From [Phormidium] sp. LEGE 05292 (lineage in GTDB: Bacteria; Cyanobacteriota; Cyanobacteriia; Cyanobacteriales; Aerosakkonemataceae), in the NCBI RefSeq assembly GCF_015207735.1, contig NZ_JADEWG010000009.1:28162-92161 (forward strand): 64,000 nt of DNA, in the 5' to 3' direction. The translations under genes were made by a program, and so were the position numbers. Positions 9,554 through 18,150 of the stretch are shown in pieces. The notes under the pieces were generated by a model that saw only the letters and a program-made list of their open reading frames with translations, did no database searches and was not told where the DNA came from. Every line of letters starts with the position of its first letter. Position 1 is the stretch's first letter.

Positions 9554-12500
9554 TTAACCACTTTCTAAATCAGATGAATTTTGTGATAGTTTAGCAGTAC
9601 TAAATCGAGCAAAAGCTTGTTTTTCAGCCTCAGCGAAATTGCAAGTAATTGCAGGCAAACCTTTATGAGCCTTATAAAGCGTACCCCGCTCAGATAGTTC
9701 ATCAACAACTCGCAAAGTTTCAGTCGGAGTATGAATAATTACTCTATATTGATGATTTTCACCAAACGTAGCAGTTTGGATTTCTTCACCTGTATTAGCA
9801 ACATTAGCCTTCAAGCTAGTAATAGCAGCAGTCAGCATCTTCTTTTCCCATTCTGACCGCAATGGTGTTAATTCTGGAGATGCAGCCAGAAGCTCAACTC
9901 CTTGTGGAGAATTAGTTGCTAATTGAGTAGCAGTATTGAGCAGTTCTAGCATTTCCGGTAAAGGAACAGCAATTAATTTTGTATGCTGTCCTCCTTGCAT
10001 TTGTTCGTATTTCAAAGGAAAATTAAAAGCTTCTGTCAGCCTATCAGCTGTCTTTACCTCCGCTTGAGCAGTTGGCAATAAAACACCAAAATAAAGTTCT
10101 TCTTGATTATCCTTACTAGCAACGCCTACAAAACTATTTGCTCCAAACTTCTGCTCAATTTCCTGAGATAATGCCATAATCGATTCCTCAGAAAGACTGC
10201 GAGACTGCATAAAATCTTTCACTTCATCGCTACCGATTAGATAAGCTTTTATTGCCGCTTGTTCATCGTGCATTAACCCTACAAATTTCTCTGGATAACG
10301 TTGTTGTAGTAGTGGTTGAATCGCCTCAATTAAACTAACTTTTTTCGGCTGAACTACAGGTTCCTCTTTCGTCCACAATTGCGGATATTTAACAGTTGAT
10401 GAATCTACTTTAATGTTAGCAATAGTAGCAGGTGCAGATTCTAAAGTAGCCGAAAACTGAAATCCCTGCACCGAAACACCTTTTTGAGTTAACTTATCAG
10501 CTAATTCTGTAAATGATGCTTTATCAATTATTCCTAAAGGTTTACCATCAACTAAAGCTATAGCTGTAGGCTGTTTACCATGCTGAACTTGAATACTAAT
10601 AAACCCAGTTTCCCCATGCCATTCCTTATCAGCAAAATCATACTTTTTCAACTGTCTTACCTTCAATTGATTGCCTTTAGTACTAGTAATAATTACACTA
10701 GCACCAGGAGGTGAACTGATAGTTGCTTCAAAAGAAGTACCAATAGGTAATTGCGCCGATTCACTCCGAAATACCCCTAACTTCTTACCTTCTACCATCA
10801 ACCAACGCTTATTTTGAGAAGGATTAGCTGGGTCAAGTGCTTGAACAATTTCACAACTAAGTTTTTCGCCTACCCAACGTCTTCCCAGGTGTTCGTTACT
10901 TGGTTTATGAACACCAACTACTGCAAAATCAGTAAATTGTAATTCCTGTAATCTTCCAGTTATTTCATCACCAAATATAGCAAATGCTGCCGATAACTTC
11001 TTGGTAGCATTTTCATCCTTACCACTAGTAGATAATTCCCATATAGCTGCTGCAACTGACTCTTTTTGTGAATCAGGAATACTATCTCTAGCAGTATTAG
11101 CAAATTCTTTAGCTTGTTTAAAAGCTGCCTTCACTTGTGCTTGTGTTAATCCAGGTAAAACTTGTGCTGTTAGTCCTTTAAGTTCTGTCCATTGTTTCAT
11201 CCGTTCGGGATATTTAGCCACACTTTCTGTAGCAATATAACCTAATTTTTTATACTTAGGTTTACCATTTTTTAATTCTGGTTTCCCTTGAGCATCAAAT
11301 ACAGGTGCTAATGCTACCCAGCGATTTTTGATTTTATTATCTGGCTTGTTATTTTCAACAATTTTAATATCCAATTTTCTTTGGTTATCAAAAGCATGAG
11401 GATGATGACATTGCGCTAATCCAATAATTTCAATAGAATTACCTTTAGCACTAGTTGCCACAATTCTTGGTCCCGGTGCTTCTGCTACTTCTCTCTTCAT
11501 TTCAATAGCACAATTGAGCAAAGTATCATAATTTTTCTTTAATTCAACAGCTTGTTCTTTCTGGGTAGGTGTAAATTCTACTCCCGTAAACAAGTCTTGA
11601 AATTGTTGAGTAGAACGAGCGACTAACGCACTTTCTGCAAATGCTTCATTGGTTGGTTTAATCATCAAATCAATCGCACCATGACCGATAGCATTCATAC
11701 TTCTTGATGAATAAACCGCATCAGTTTTCTTCTCTTCTACCCAAGGTGCAATATCAAAACTTTTAATAATTGCCTGACAAGCATTAACAATTTCTGGGTC
11801 AGCACGATTAGCACTTTTCCCCCTATCCACTTCTATTTGCAGTTGACCACCTAATATCCCAACTACATCATGATAAAATTGGCGAGATTTTTCTAAGAAT
11901 TGATTAACATCTGCTGAACTAAGCTGCGGTAAATCAACTTGTTTATTGGCAATCACAAGGTTATACTCATCAATACTATTACATTCAGCTACACTCAATC
12001 CTTTATTATGCAATTGTTGAGAAAAACCTGCTAATTGAGTAATTTGCTGTTTAATTTTTGGTGGATATTTTACAAGTTTTACTACATCATGTTCTGCGGC
12101 TAACATTCCGGTTGCACCAAGAGAAATATCCCGCATTAATTGAAATGCTGCTGTTGGTGGTACTGCATTACATTCATTTTCTAAAGCAATCCCTTTCATG
12201 CAGAGATTGGCAATTACACCAATCTTGTTTTCCATTGCCGATAAAGCAATACTCTCAAAACTACCAAGGTATGCTTTCTTCTCTAATTTAACAATCTCTG
12301 CATAACGATTCTCTGCTTTCTGCCGTTGTTTGATTTCACTGACTGTATGGGGGAATTCTGATGCTAGAATGTAAGCCATGCGATCGCCATCGCAATCGGA
12401 TAAGGAATGCTGTAATCCTTTTGGTGACATCTTGATTGTGCCCACATCATGCGGTTCGTGAGGCAGATGTTTGTTAACATAGACATCAACTGTATTAGAA

Positions 12501-13792
12501 TTAGCAGTAGGGCCACGATAAACGATAACTTCAGCACCATCAGGATAGTTAGGAATATTAACTTCATTTTCTGCTAAATCGTGACAAGTTTGAGCCATCG
12601 CGGAATCAAACTTAATAAATCTGCCAGTCGCACAATCTAAGTACTGTTCGCGCCAATGTTCCTGAAGTTTATCGATAACTTTGGGTAATTCTAGCACTTG
12701 ATAGTGACCATCTAAATCAGCTTTCAAGATACGATATAACAGTTGGGAATCGCTATTACCAAATGCTTGTTCGATTAGTTTATCGAAAGCGTCTAAATCT
12801 AGGTTATCAAAATCAACATCTGAGGAGGACGTACTATCTTCCTGTATCCGATATTTGTTCCTTTCATCCATAACTTTGATGTAATCTCTAGCAATCTGGC
12901 GCGGGTCAGATGCCATCTCTTTAAGTTCTGCCAACCGTTTTTCTAACCGAGGTAATACATCATTTTGCACTCCAAAAGGGAAAGAATTCCAAAATTGCGA
13001 ACCAGTAGAAGTAATCCCCAAATAAGCATCAGTTTTATTACCGATGCCAATCGTCATTGTATATTCCCCTGGTTTGATTTCATTCCCACTTTTTATTGCT
13101 TTACCATCTGTCCCCAAAATCCCCAATTTATTCTCTTGATTCTTGCGTCCTTTGAGTTGGTCAGTGCTAATAATTAAATCGTAACCATTGCCAATTATAG
13201 AAAGGTCGCGGGGTGCAAATGTACCTTTTCCTACTTGCCAAGTTTGATTAACTGGGGTGTCTTCTTGTAGTTCTAATCCTGCTTGGCGTGACTTAATCCC
13301 AAACCGAGTTTGAAATGGTGTATTTGCTGCATTTCCTAATGCTTCATGGGTGAGAATATCTATTTTTCCATCCCCATCTCCCACCAGTTTTATTGCTTCT
13401 TGATTAGGGATGATTCCCCCATTTTCACCAGTAGCAGCATCTACGACTAGCACCCGCAAACCTTTAATTTCGGCAAAACTTTGACAAGGAGTGAACATAT
13501 TAGAACCATAAGCAGCACCAAAGTGTGCTTGGTCAAAGACTTTCTCCCGCAATTGTTTATCCATAAAATAAAAGCGGTCATCAGAAGCAAATTGTAAAGT
13601 TAAACCTTGTGTTTGCAGGTTTTGTAAATCAGCTTCTGTGGTAATGCCGGGATAAACTGCACCAATTTTATAAGTAGCATCAGGAGCAAAATATGCTGCT
13701 AAACAATGTTCTATAGTTTCGGTTACAGGTTGTCCATCAACGATAATTGGTTGATTAGTTTTGGTGCAAAAATGTTCTAGCGTAATCGCCAT
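9554..13792 (-). CDS. Two-barrel RNA polymerase, cellular RdRP/QDE-1 (RDR)-like
   Basis: 1412-aa protein with both double-psi beta-barrel signatures of single-chain RNA polymerases. Barrel 1: GDGDGK (138-143), PFQTRFGIK (159-167) and GKGTF (188-192), matching the DG.GKIS...PSAFQIR.G.KG pattern of eukaryotic RDR/QDE-1 enzymes. Barrel 2: VIVYRGPTA (422-430), then SDCDGDRMAYI, with the DCDGD triad at 466-470 that chelates catalytic Mg in this fold (compare DFDGD in RNAP beta' and DLDGD in RDRs). After it, ENKIGVIANLCMKGIAL (521-537) matches the post-catalytic LG.I.N.H...AD helix of RDRs. Residues 540-1412 are unassigned. Template (DNA or RNA) and role are not known; priming or transcription for the resident replisome is an inference. 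All catalytic aspartates are present. Confidence 0.85.
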   Translation of the reverse strand: MAITLEHFCTKTNQPIIVDGQPVTETIEHCLAAYFAPDATYKIGAVYPGITTEADLQNLQTQGLTLQFASDDRFYFMDKQLREKVFDQAHFGAAYGSNMFTPCQSFAEIKGLRVLVVDAATGENGGIIPNQEAIKLVGDGDGKIDILTHEALGNAANTPFQTRFGIKSRQAGLELQEDTPVNQTWQVGKGTFAPRDLSIIGNGYDLIISTDQLKGRKNQENKLGILGTDGKAIKSGNEIKPGEYTMTIGIGNKTDAYLGITSTGSQFWNSFPFGVQNDVLPRLEKRLAELKEMASDPRQIARDYIKVMDERNKYRIQEDSTSSSDVDFDNLDLDAFDKLIEQAFGNSDSQLLYRILKADLDGHYQVLELPKVIDKLQEHWREQYLDCATGRFIKFDSAMAQTCHDLAENEVNIPNYPDGAEVIVYRGPTANSNTVDVYVNKHLPHEPHDVGTIKMSPKGLQHSLSDCDGDRMAYILASEFPHTVSEIKQRQKAENRYAEIVKLEKKAYLGSFESIALSAMENKIGVIANLCMKGIALENECNAVPPTAAFQLMRDISLGATGMLAAEHDVVKLVKYPPKIKQQITQLAGFSQQLHNKGLSVAECNSIDEYNLVIANKQVDLPQLSSADVNQFLEKSRQFYHDVVGILGGQLQIEVDRGKSANRADPEIVNACQAIIKSFDIAPWVEEKKTDAVYSSRSMNAIGHGAIDLMIKPTNEAFAESALVARSTQQFQDLFTGVEFTPTQKEQAVELKKNYDTLLNCAIEMKREVAEAPGPRIVATSAKGNSIEIIGLAQCHHPHAFDNQRKLDIKIVENNKPDNKIKNRWVALAPVFDAQGKPELKNGKPKYKKLGYIATESVAKYPERMKQWTELKGLTAQVLPGLTQAQVKAAFKQAKEFANTARDSIPDSQKESVAAAIWELSTSGKDENATKKLSAAFAIFGDEITGRLQELQFTDFAVVGVHKPSNEHLGRRWVGEKLSCEIVQALDPANPSQNKRWLMVEGKKLGVFRSESAQLPIGTSFEATISSPPGASVIITSTKGNQLKVRQLKKYDFADKEWHGETGFISIQVQHGKQPTAIALVDGKPLGIIDKASFTELADKLTQKGVSVQGFQFSATLESAPATIANIKVDSSTVKYPQLWTKEEPVVQPKKVSLIEAIQPLLQQRYPEKFVGLMHDEQAAIKAYLIGSDEVKDFMQSRSLSEESIMALSQEIEQKFGANSFVGVASKDNQEELYFGVLLPTAQAEVKTADRLTEAFNFPLKYEQMQGGQHTKLIAVPLPEMLELLNTATQLATNSPQGVELLAASPELTPLRSEWEKKMLTAAITSLKANVANTGEEIQTATFGENHQYRVIIHTPTETLRVVDELSERGTLYKAHKGLPAITCNFAEAEKQAFARFSTAKLSQNSSDLESG

Positions 13793-13968
13793 AGTATCGC
13801 CTCAATTTTTAATTCTTAATTTAGTTTTTAGTTGAGGGATGTCGAATAAACCTTCAGATAGAAGTTGCTCTATCGCTTTAGTGATAAAAATAATTTAATG
13901 GTTCAAATTTACTGTGGTTTGTTAATATAGAATTTAGGTTTAAGTTAGTAAAAGATAGCGGATTAATT

Positions 13969-14202
13969 ATGAGTAATAGTGAACCAAAAAAGCCAATTCA
14001 ATTACCTGTTTCTCGGTGGCATTCTGATAACTTAGGTGACTTACTAGCAGATGGTACAGTAGATATTGATGAACTGTGCGGACAAGCTGTTATTGCCGAA
14101 CAAAGGGAAGCAGCTTGGTTGGAAGAACAAAGAGCGTTTGAAGAATGGTTAGAACAGAATCCACCACCTGAAGGAAGTTCTGTTAATAATGATGATTTTT
14201 GA
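13969..14202 (+). CDS. Small acidic protein divergent from the polymerase gene
   Basis: 77-aa frame (MSNSEPKKPIQLPVSRW...) with a basic-proline N-terminus and a helical Glu/Trp-rich middle (REAAWLEEQRAFEEWLEQ). No domain recognised and no strong ribosome-binding site. The amino-acid composition looks more like a real protein than the overlapping frame on the other strand (13998-14213). It is divergently arranged with the polymerase gene across ~175 bp of AT-rich DNA, so the two could share a control region. Confidence 0.5.
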   Translation: MSNSEPKKPIQLPVSRWHSDNLGDLLADGTVDIDELCGQAVIAEQREAAWLEEQRAFEEWLEQNPPPEGSSVNNDDF

Positions 14203-14221
14203 ATTAGCAGCACAAAAGATT

Positions 14222-14253
14222 GGGGTGTCGGGTGTCGGGTGTCGGGTGTCGGG
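14222..14253 (+). repeat. Heptanucleotide tandem repeat (GGGTGTC), potential G-quadruplex
   Basis: About four copies of GGGTGTC give five G-runs separated by TGTC loops, a canonical quadruplex-forming pattern and typical of short tandem repeats in cyanobacteria. A related C-rich stretch (CCCCACACCCCACACCC) lies about 75 bp downstream. Both sit between two convergent small genes. Confidence 0.75.
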
Positions 14254-14359
14254 AAAAATTTTGGACTTACCCTATTGGAGGAGGAACGATTGATAATGGT
14301 TTTGTGCTGGTTAATTGACTAAATCTTCCCCACACCCCACACCCTATCTCCTAACACCT

Positions 14360-14590
14360 TCACTGATACTTTGCTTGGGCTTTTTTGTAACCCATTTGGT
14401 AGAAAGGATTCTCCGATTGCGAGGGAATCCCTAAATCTCCATCTACTTTACCTTTGTCATAGTAATACCAATCATTACTATGCCATAAGTTTTGATTTTG
14501 AATCCTTTCTGCAATCGGTAGAATTTCGCGTTCTACTGGTTCTGTTGCTCGGTCAACGTAGTGGAATTCTTCGTAATATTCGGGATACAT
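14360..14590 (-). CDS. Small Tyr/Trp-rich protein of unknown function
   Basis: 76-aa frame beginning MYPEYYEEFHYVDRATEP and containing WHSNDWYYYDKGKVDGDLG, an aromatic-rich acidic composition unlike random translation. No family recognised. A UCAC-loop hairpin lies 33 nt upstream (14624-14635). A second 7-bp inverted repeat (14592-14598 with 14613-14619) falls directly before the ATG and could hide the ribosome entry site. Confidence 0.6.
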   Translation of the reverse strand: MYPEYYEEFHYVDRATEPVEREILPIAERIQNQNLWHSNDWYYYDKGKVDGDLGIPSQSENPFYQMGYKKAQAKYQ

Positions 14591-14623
14591 GAAGAGGGTT
14601 TGGTGTAATTTTCCCTCTTTGAT

Positions 14624-14635
14624 AAGCGTGAGCTT
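14624..14635 (-). promoter_or_regulatory. UNAC-type leader hairpin (UCAC loop)
   Basis: Minus strand AAGC-TCAC-GCTT, 4-bp stem, 33 nt upstream of the 76-aa gene. Member of the module hairpin family. Confidence 0.6.
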
Positions 14636-14771
14636 TAATAAATTTCATATTTATTGCATGATAAATATTTTCTTATGATAACTTTCAGCAGACTATGGAC
14701 ACTTTAGAAAAAAAATGTCGGCACGGGAATTTTTGATTATTTGATTCGTGCTGGTGGCTAGTCAGAGCAAG

Positions 14772-15220
14772 TTATGTTGATTCACTAAGATACCATCCAG
14801 CCGGAATTACTTCAAAATTCCATTCATCTTGGAAAATAAACATTCGCTTGATAATCTCTGATGGAGGAACTGAATCTTGATTATTTGCTTGCCAATCTTT
14901 TCTGTCTATTGTTCCCATCACCAAATAATCGTTGCCTACGATTTGAGGATTTGTTGAACTGAATCCAAAAGCCATTAACGATTCTATTTCCTGCTTTTTA
15001 GCAATAATCAAATCACAGTTGGCACAGTATTTACATTGTTTATTGAGCAAAAACAACTGCTGTGGTTTGATATGAATAACCAAGATAAATTTGCGAACTT
15101 TAGTTTTTGTTTCACATTTTGGGCATTTAGTAAACGCACAATCTGTATAGGGATTGAGAAAAAATTTGTGTTTTTTCGGGGGAGTTTCTCCTGAAGATTG
15201 TTTTGGCTTTTTTTAGGCAT
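14772..15220 (-). pseudogene. Zinc-ribbon-like protein interrupted by a frameshift at an A7 tract
   Basis: From an ATG at 15220 the frame reads MPKK and then diverges into noise. If one A is added to the AAAAAAA run just after the start, a single 149-aa frame runs to 14772. That frame contains two Cys-pair clusters, CAFTKCPKC and CKYCANC, spaced like a zinc ribbon, and then a domain ending EVIPAGWYLSEST. The second cluster and the C-terminus lie in a frame that otherwise has only a TTG start at 15083. Explanations are a sequencing error in the homopolymer, a disabled gene, or transcriptional slippage on A7 giving some full-length product. The Cys-pair conservation across the junction shows that the two parts belong together. 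Confidence 0.55.
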
Positions 15221-15363
15221 CTGACCAACTCTCCAGCAACAGCAAACAGTAGAATATTACTACAACTAACAGTAAAGATAGACAATCCCAGAACTTCTGT
15301 ATACTAGAAGTCATAGGATTGCCAACCCAGTTCTGGAGAACTGATTAACAGCGAAATTGGGCT

Positions 15364-16266
15364 TTATTCATCAACAGCAAATGCAGAAGTATCCACCGTT
15401 TGTGGTGCAATCACATTTGTCGTTGCCTCATCAAGAGTATCAGCAGCTTTGAGAAGATGTTTACTAAAGTTAGCTGCTTCACCTGCTAAAGTCCATAATT
15501 CCTCTTGTTTATCTAGAGATATGAACTTACCAACCGGATTAATTTGATTAGGAATCGCCACCATTTCTGGGATTGCTACCCAAGATTTCTTATCACCATT
15601 AGGTGGTTCCAATGATGGTTTAAAAGTGGGATGGAAAACTGTTAAGCAGTGGAATCTATCATTCAGACTGCGATATCCAGTTCCCATTGCTTTGGCATAA
15701 GCGATTTCCATCTGCACTTTAAATTGATTATACGCTTCACCAAATCTGGCAGCTGCCACCCCATGCACTGATAACACCAAAGGTACAGAATGCAGAAAAC
15801 AGTTATTGTCGTCTACTAAATAAATAATGTAAAACGAGCGCAAAGTTGCTGGTTTCTTGGGGTCAGAATTAATCTCTTCATATTTAGCACGACCTTCTGC
15901 TGTTTCGTAGTTAGCAACAATTTCTCCAGTTTCTCGCATTTGCACATAACGGTCAGATTTAGCCAAAATGTGCATTCGTGGCGATTTGAATAGCACTCCT
16001 TTTTCTACTGTACCGCTAGAAAAAGTATGTTCGTAATTTGCTTCTTCACCTCGCCAATCAATTAATGCTAAATTCTTCTCTTTGATGAACAATCCCACCG
16101 AAGTTGGTGTCTTTTCATTGAGGATTTGACAGATAGCTAAGGTAGTTAATTTACCACTAAATTCGGCGGCAATAAACTGTGTTAAACGCGGGTCAATTGT
16201 TGTTTCATCAACTGTATTTTCTGTAGCAGTTACAGGTTCGGTTGTCTTGCTGTTTTTTGTAGGCAT
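15364..16266 (-). CDS. Cyanobacterial plasmid protein resembling DUF5895
   Basis: 300-aa soluble protein. A Thr/Glu-rich disordered start (to ~residue 25) is followed by a globular domain with LTTLAICQILNEKTPTSVG, MHILAKSDRYVQMRETG and a conserved-looking core SVPLVLSVHGVAAARFGE. From memory this pattern matches cyanobacterial proteins filed under DUF5895; no activity is known to me. Its position in the replication module, with a UAAC-loop hairpin 33 nt upstream, suggests a nucleic-acid role, but that is context only. Confidence 0.65.
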   Translation of the reverse strand: MPTKNSKTTEPVTATENTVDETTIDPRLTQFIAAEFSGKLTTLAICQILNEKTPTSVGLFIKEKNLALIDWRGEEANYEHTFSSGTVEKGVLFKSPRMHILAKSDRYVQMRETGEIVANYETAEGRAKYEEINSDPKKPATLRSFYIIYLVDDNNCFLHSVPLVLSVHGVAAARFGEAYNQFKVQMEIAYAKAMGTGYRSLNDRFHCLTVFHPTFKPSLEPPNGDKKSWVAIPEMVAIPNQINPVGKFISLDKQEELWTLAGEAANFSKHLLKAADTLDEATTNVIAPQTVDTSAFAVDE

Positions 16267-16299
16267 AAGTCGTTAAAGAGAAAAACTTCTTTCATCTAC

Positions 16300-16311
16300 G
16301 TGCGTTAGCAC
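16300..16311 (-). promoter_or_regulatory. UNAC-type leader hairpin (UAAC loop)
   Basis: Minus strand GTGC-TAAC-GCAC, 4-bp perfect stem, 33 nt before the DUF5895-like gene. No Shine-Dalgarno lies between it and the ATG. Confidence 0.65.
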
Positions 16312-16332
16312 TTCTAGGGGCAGGGAGTAATA

Positions 16333-16400
16333 GTTATGAGTTTTAAGTTTTAAGTTTTAAGTTAAAAACTCATAACTCAAAACTCAAAACTTAAAACTTA
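16333..16400. repeat. TTTTAAG heptad repeats forming an inverted repeat
   Basis: Tandem TTTTAAG units followed by their complements. GTTATGAGTTTT (16333-16344) pairs perfectly with AAAACTCATAAC (16365-16376), and more AAAACT/AAAACTT units follow. It fills the gap between two minus-strand genes and could act as a terminator or be a short tandem-repeat element. Confidence 0.65.
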
Positions 16401-16420
16401 TTGACCTACCCTCTGCCCCC

Positions 16421-16681
16421 TTAAAACTCGTTATCAGCTAATTGACCATTCTTGGGCAGTTGTTCTTGCAATTTTTGAATCTGCCAATGCCGAATTTTAG
16501 TTTGTAGTTCTTGCAAAGCTACTACTAAAGCTTGGACAGTTGGCAAATTCTCTGGCACAAACTGAATGATGATTGATTCATTTTGGTTATGCAGATACAA
16601 ATTAACTGTATTATCTGCGGTAATACAGCTAGTGCAACTGTTGGATGTTAAACTAATGAAAGTAGTTTTAGAAATGTTCAT
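16421..16681 (-). CDS. Small protein translationally coupled to the Gp157-like gene
   Basis: 86-aa frame starting MNISKTTFISLTSNSC; it begins with CxxC-containing text (NSCTSCITAD) and ends in a helical Gln/Lys-rich segment (RHWQIQKLQEQLPKNG). Its ATG overlaps the stop of the preceding gene (ATGA, 4 nt), the usual sign of coupled translation in an operon. No family recognised. Possible partner of the Gp157-like protein. Confidence 0.6.
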   Translation of the reverse strand: MNISKTTFISLTSNSCTSCITADNTVNLYLHNQNESIIIQFVPENLPTVQALVVALQELQTKIRHWQIQKLQEQLPKNGQLADNEF

Positions 16682-17259
16682 TTCTTACCTCTAGAAGACT
16701 TAGTTAAATGACGAAATCGGACGTGCTTTTCTGTAGTAATCTGGGCAAATTTACTGACATCTTCACCTGCTTTATGAGCCGCCATAATTTCGGAATTTTT
16801 GGCACTAACTTTCACGGCTTGAAATTCGGGAGGCAAGCTTTCAGGTTCTACTGTCAGCACAACAGAAGGTGGACTATTTTGAAAATCAATCCGCCGCTCT
16901 GTGCCTACCACTTGCTCTGGTAACAATCCGAGTTTGTACAATCCCAACAAGTAAGCTTTCAGACTGTTCAATTGATTACGTCGTCTTTGAATGATGTTTG
17001 TATACAACTGGGTAATTCGCTTCACTCTTTCTTCCCAGATTTCTAAATCCAACTTCAATTGGTCAGCAACAAAAGCAATAGCATCTATCTTGGCTTCACT
17101 AGCATTCTGGATGTCTAATAGTTGGGAGTAAACATCAGTTAAATCTGTATCTTCTGGACAGTTTTCCAGTTGTTGCCATAGTTCAGCAGCACTAATAGAT
17201 AGCTGTGCTAAAGTAGCACGATTGATGTTAGTTTCACTCAAAGATGAGGTGGCATTCAT
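16678..17259 (-). CDS. Siphovirus Gp157-like protein
   Basis: 193 aa. The N-terminal two-thirds is a long coiled-coil-like helix (ELWQQLENCPEDTDLTDVY, then LDLEIWEERVKRITQLY and RRRNQLNSLKAYLLGLY). It is followed by a short beta-rich end with FQNSPPSVVLTVEPESLP and a basic tail (RHLTKSSRGKK). This layout, a helical spacer and then a basic/NPPSV strand with PPEF, matches the phage Gp157 family found beside SSB and replication genes in phages and mobile elements. The biochemical role of the family is not established to my knowledge. A 12-bp palindrome GGAATATATTCC (17261-17272) lies immediately upstream of the ATG. Confidence 0.7.
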   Translation of the reverse strand: MNATSSLSETNINRATLAQLSISAAELWQQLENCPEDTDLTDVYSQLLDIQNASEAKIDAIAFVADQLKLDLEIWEERVKRITQLYTNIIQRRRNQLNSLKAYLLGLYKLGLLPEQVVGTERRIDFQNSPPSVVLTVEPESLPPEFQAVKVSAKNSEIMAAHKAGEDVSKFAQITTEKHVRFRHLTKSSRGKK

Positions 17260-17283
17260 AGGAATATATTCCGTTGTTCATGG

Positions 17284-17514
17284 TTACACTAAGCGGTCGG
17301 CATACAGGAATTGGTCGTGATAATATTCCTGTTCTGCTAACATCTGAGCTTCCATTTCTACTAATGCTTGGTATTCTGGCGATTGCGGGTCATCAATAGC
17401 AGTTAACCATTGACTATCTAATTCGTCGTACCACTGATTAAGTGCCGTTTCTTCTTCTGTTGTTAATGGTGCAATTGTGCTTTCTCCAACAGGTAAAATG
17501 CTTTTTGATAACAT
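17284..17514 (-). CDS. Small acidic protein of unknown function
   Basis: 76 aa from the ATG at 17514 (MLSKSILPVGES), rich in Glu/Asp and aromatic residues (LNQWYDELDSQWLTAIDD, AEQEYYHDQFLYADR). A longer frame to 17595 exists, but it would overlap the upstream gene by 61 nt. The start at 17514 leaves 20 nt between genes and puts a degenerate UCAC hairpin (17550-17557) 35 nt upstream, as in neighbouring genes. No family recognised. Confidence 0.55.
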   Translation of the reverse strand: MLSKSILPVGESTIAPLTTEEETALNQWYDELDSQWLTAIDDPQSPEYQALVEMEAQMLAEQEYYHDQFLYADRLV

Positions 17515-17534
17515 ATTATTCACACTCAATGACT

Positions 17535-17855
17535 TCACTTTTCTGAAGAGCGTGAGCGGTTTTTTCTTTGATGAGTTTCCACAATTTTCTCCCAACTACA
17601 TCTTCCGCGACCTGGGATAACTGTTAATTGATTGCGCTTGTAAGGTAAAATCAAATTGCTGTTGGGTACGAGTCCGTTACGTTTGGGAAAATAGATTAAA
17701 TAATCACCTGTTTTTTGGCAGTATAAATCTACCACGCCCACCGTACCTGTTAAATCGATAAACTGATAGCCATCATAACCTTTGACCTGAACTTTTGTGC
17801 CAACTTTGAGTACAGAAAAGTTGATTTCCAGTTGAATAAATTGTGGCGGCTTCAT
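17535..17855 (-). CDS. Small protein with a KOW/SH3-like beta core
   Basis: 106 aa. The middle (FSVLKVGTKVQVKGYDGYQ, TGTVGVVDLYC, GDYLIYFPKR) has the alternating hydrophobic and glycine pattern of a small SH3- or KOW-like barrel. The end is strongly basic (WEKIVETHQRKNRSRSSEK), which would fit nucleic-acid binding. No family assigned. A UGAC-loop hairpin lies 31 nt upstream. Confidence 0.55.
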   Translation of the reverse strand: MKPPQFIQLEINFSVLKVGTKVQVKGYDGYQFIDLTGTVGVVDLYCQKTGDYLIYFPKRNGLVPNSNLILPYKRNQLTVIPGRGRCSWEKIVETHQRKNRSRSSEK

Positions 17856-17886
17856 TCAGATATTTTTATGTAATTCTTTTCTTTCC

Positions 17887-17898
17887 TCACGTCAGTGA
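17887..17898 (-). promoter_or_regulatory. UNAC-type leader hairpin (UGAC loop)
   Basis: Minus strand TCAC-TGAC-GTGA, 4-bp perfect stem extendable by G-U pairs, 31 nt before the start at 17855. Confidence 0.6.
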
Positions 17899-17925
17899 AA
17901 GAATTATGTTTGATGCGAGATATCT

Positions 17926-18150
17926 TTACTTAATGCCATATTCAGTTTCGAGAAAAGCTAACAAACGTTTTTGTTTTGATGTTAGACTTGCCGGATTAGA
18001 CAACCTGGCAAATGCTTCCAATGCTGCTGCATGAGTTGGGTCAAAATCCTGATAAACTTTGTTCGCTAGCTGACGAATTCGCTGAGATATTACGGCGGCA
18101 TCAGCTTCAGAAGCGTTCTCAATTGGTTCTAAATGTTCCGGTTTCATCAT
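17926..18150 (-). CDS. Small helical protein following the parB-like gene
   Basis: About 74 aa, begins at one of two consecutive ATGs (18150 or 18147; a GTG at 18153 is also possible), 10 nt after the parB-like stop. Sequence is helical and Ala/Glu-rich: EADAAVISQRIRQLANK, then HAAALEAFARL and TSKQKRLLAFLETEYG. No family recognised. The close spacing suggests cotranscription with the parB-like gene. Confidence 0.5.
   Translation of the reverse strand: MMKPEHLEPIENASEADAAVISQRIRQLANKVYQDFDPTHAAALEAFARLSNPASLTSKQKRLLAFLETEYGIK

Noticed and set aside
12383..12397. DCDGD as a chance consequence of a HIP1 repeat (GCGATCGCC) at that spot
   Set aside because: HIP1 overlaps only part of the codons, and the independent motifs before and after match the family in order and spacing.
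9554..13792. A viral-type RNA-dependent RNA polymerase (right-hand fold, GDD)
   Set aside because: No GDD palm motif. The DCDGD with its YRGPT strand and DG.GK...FQ.RFG upstream is the double-psi barrel type, unrelated to viral palm enzymes.
13998..14213. 71-aa minus-strand frame opposite the 77-aa gene
   Set aside because: Ser-rich antisense; the plus-strand frame has better protein-like composition.
14371..14592. 73-aa plus-strand frame opposite the 76-aa gene
   Set aside because: Antisense of an aromatic-rich acidic protein with an upstream module hairpin; no ribosome site.
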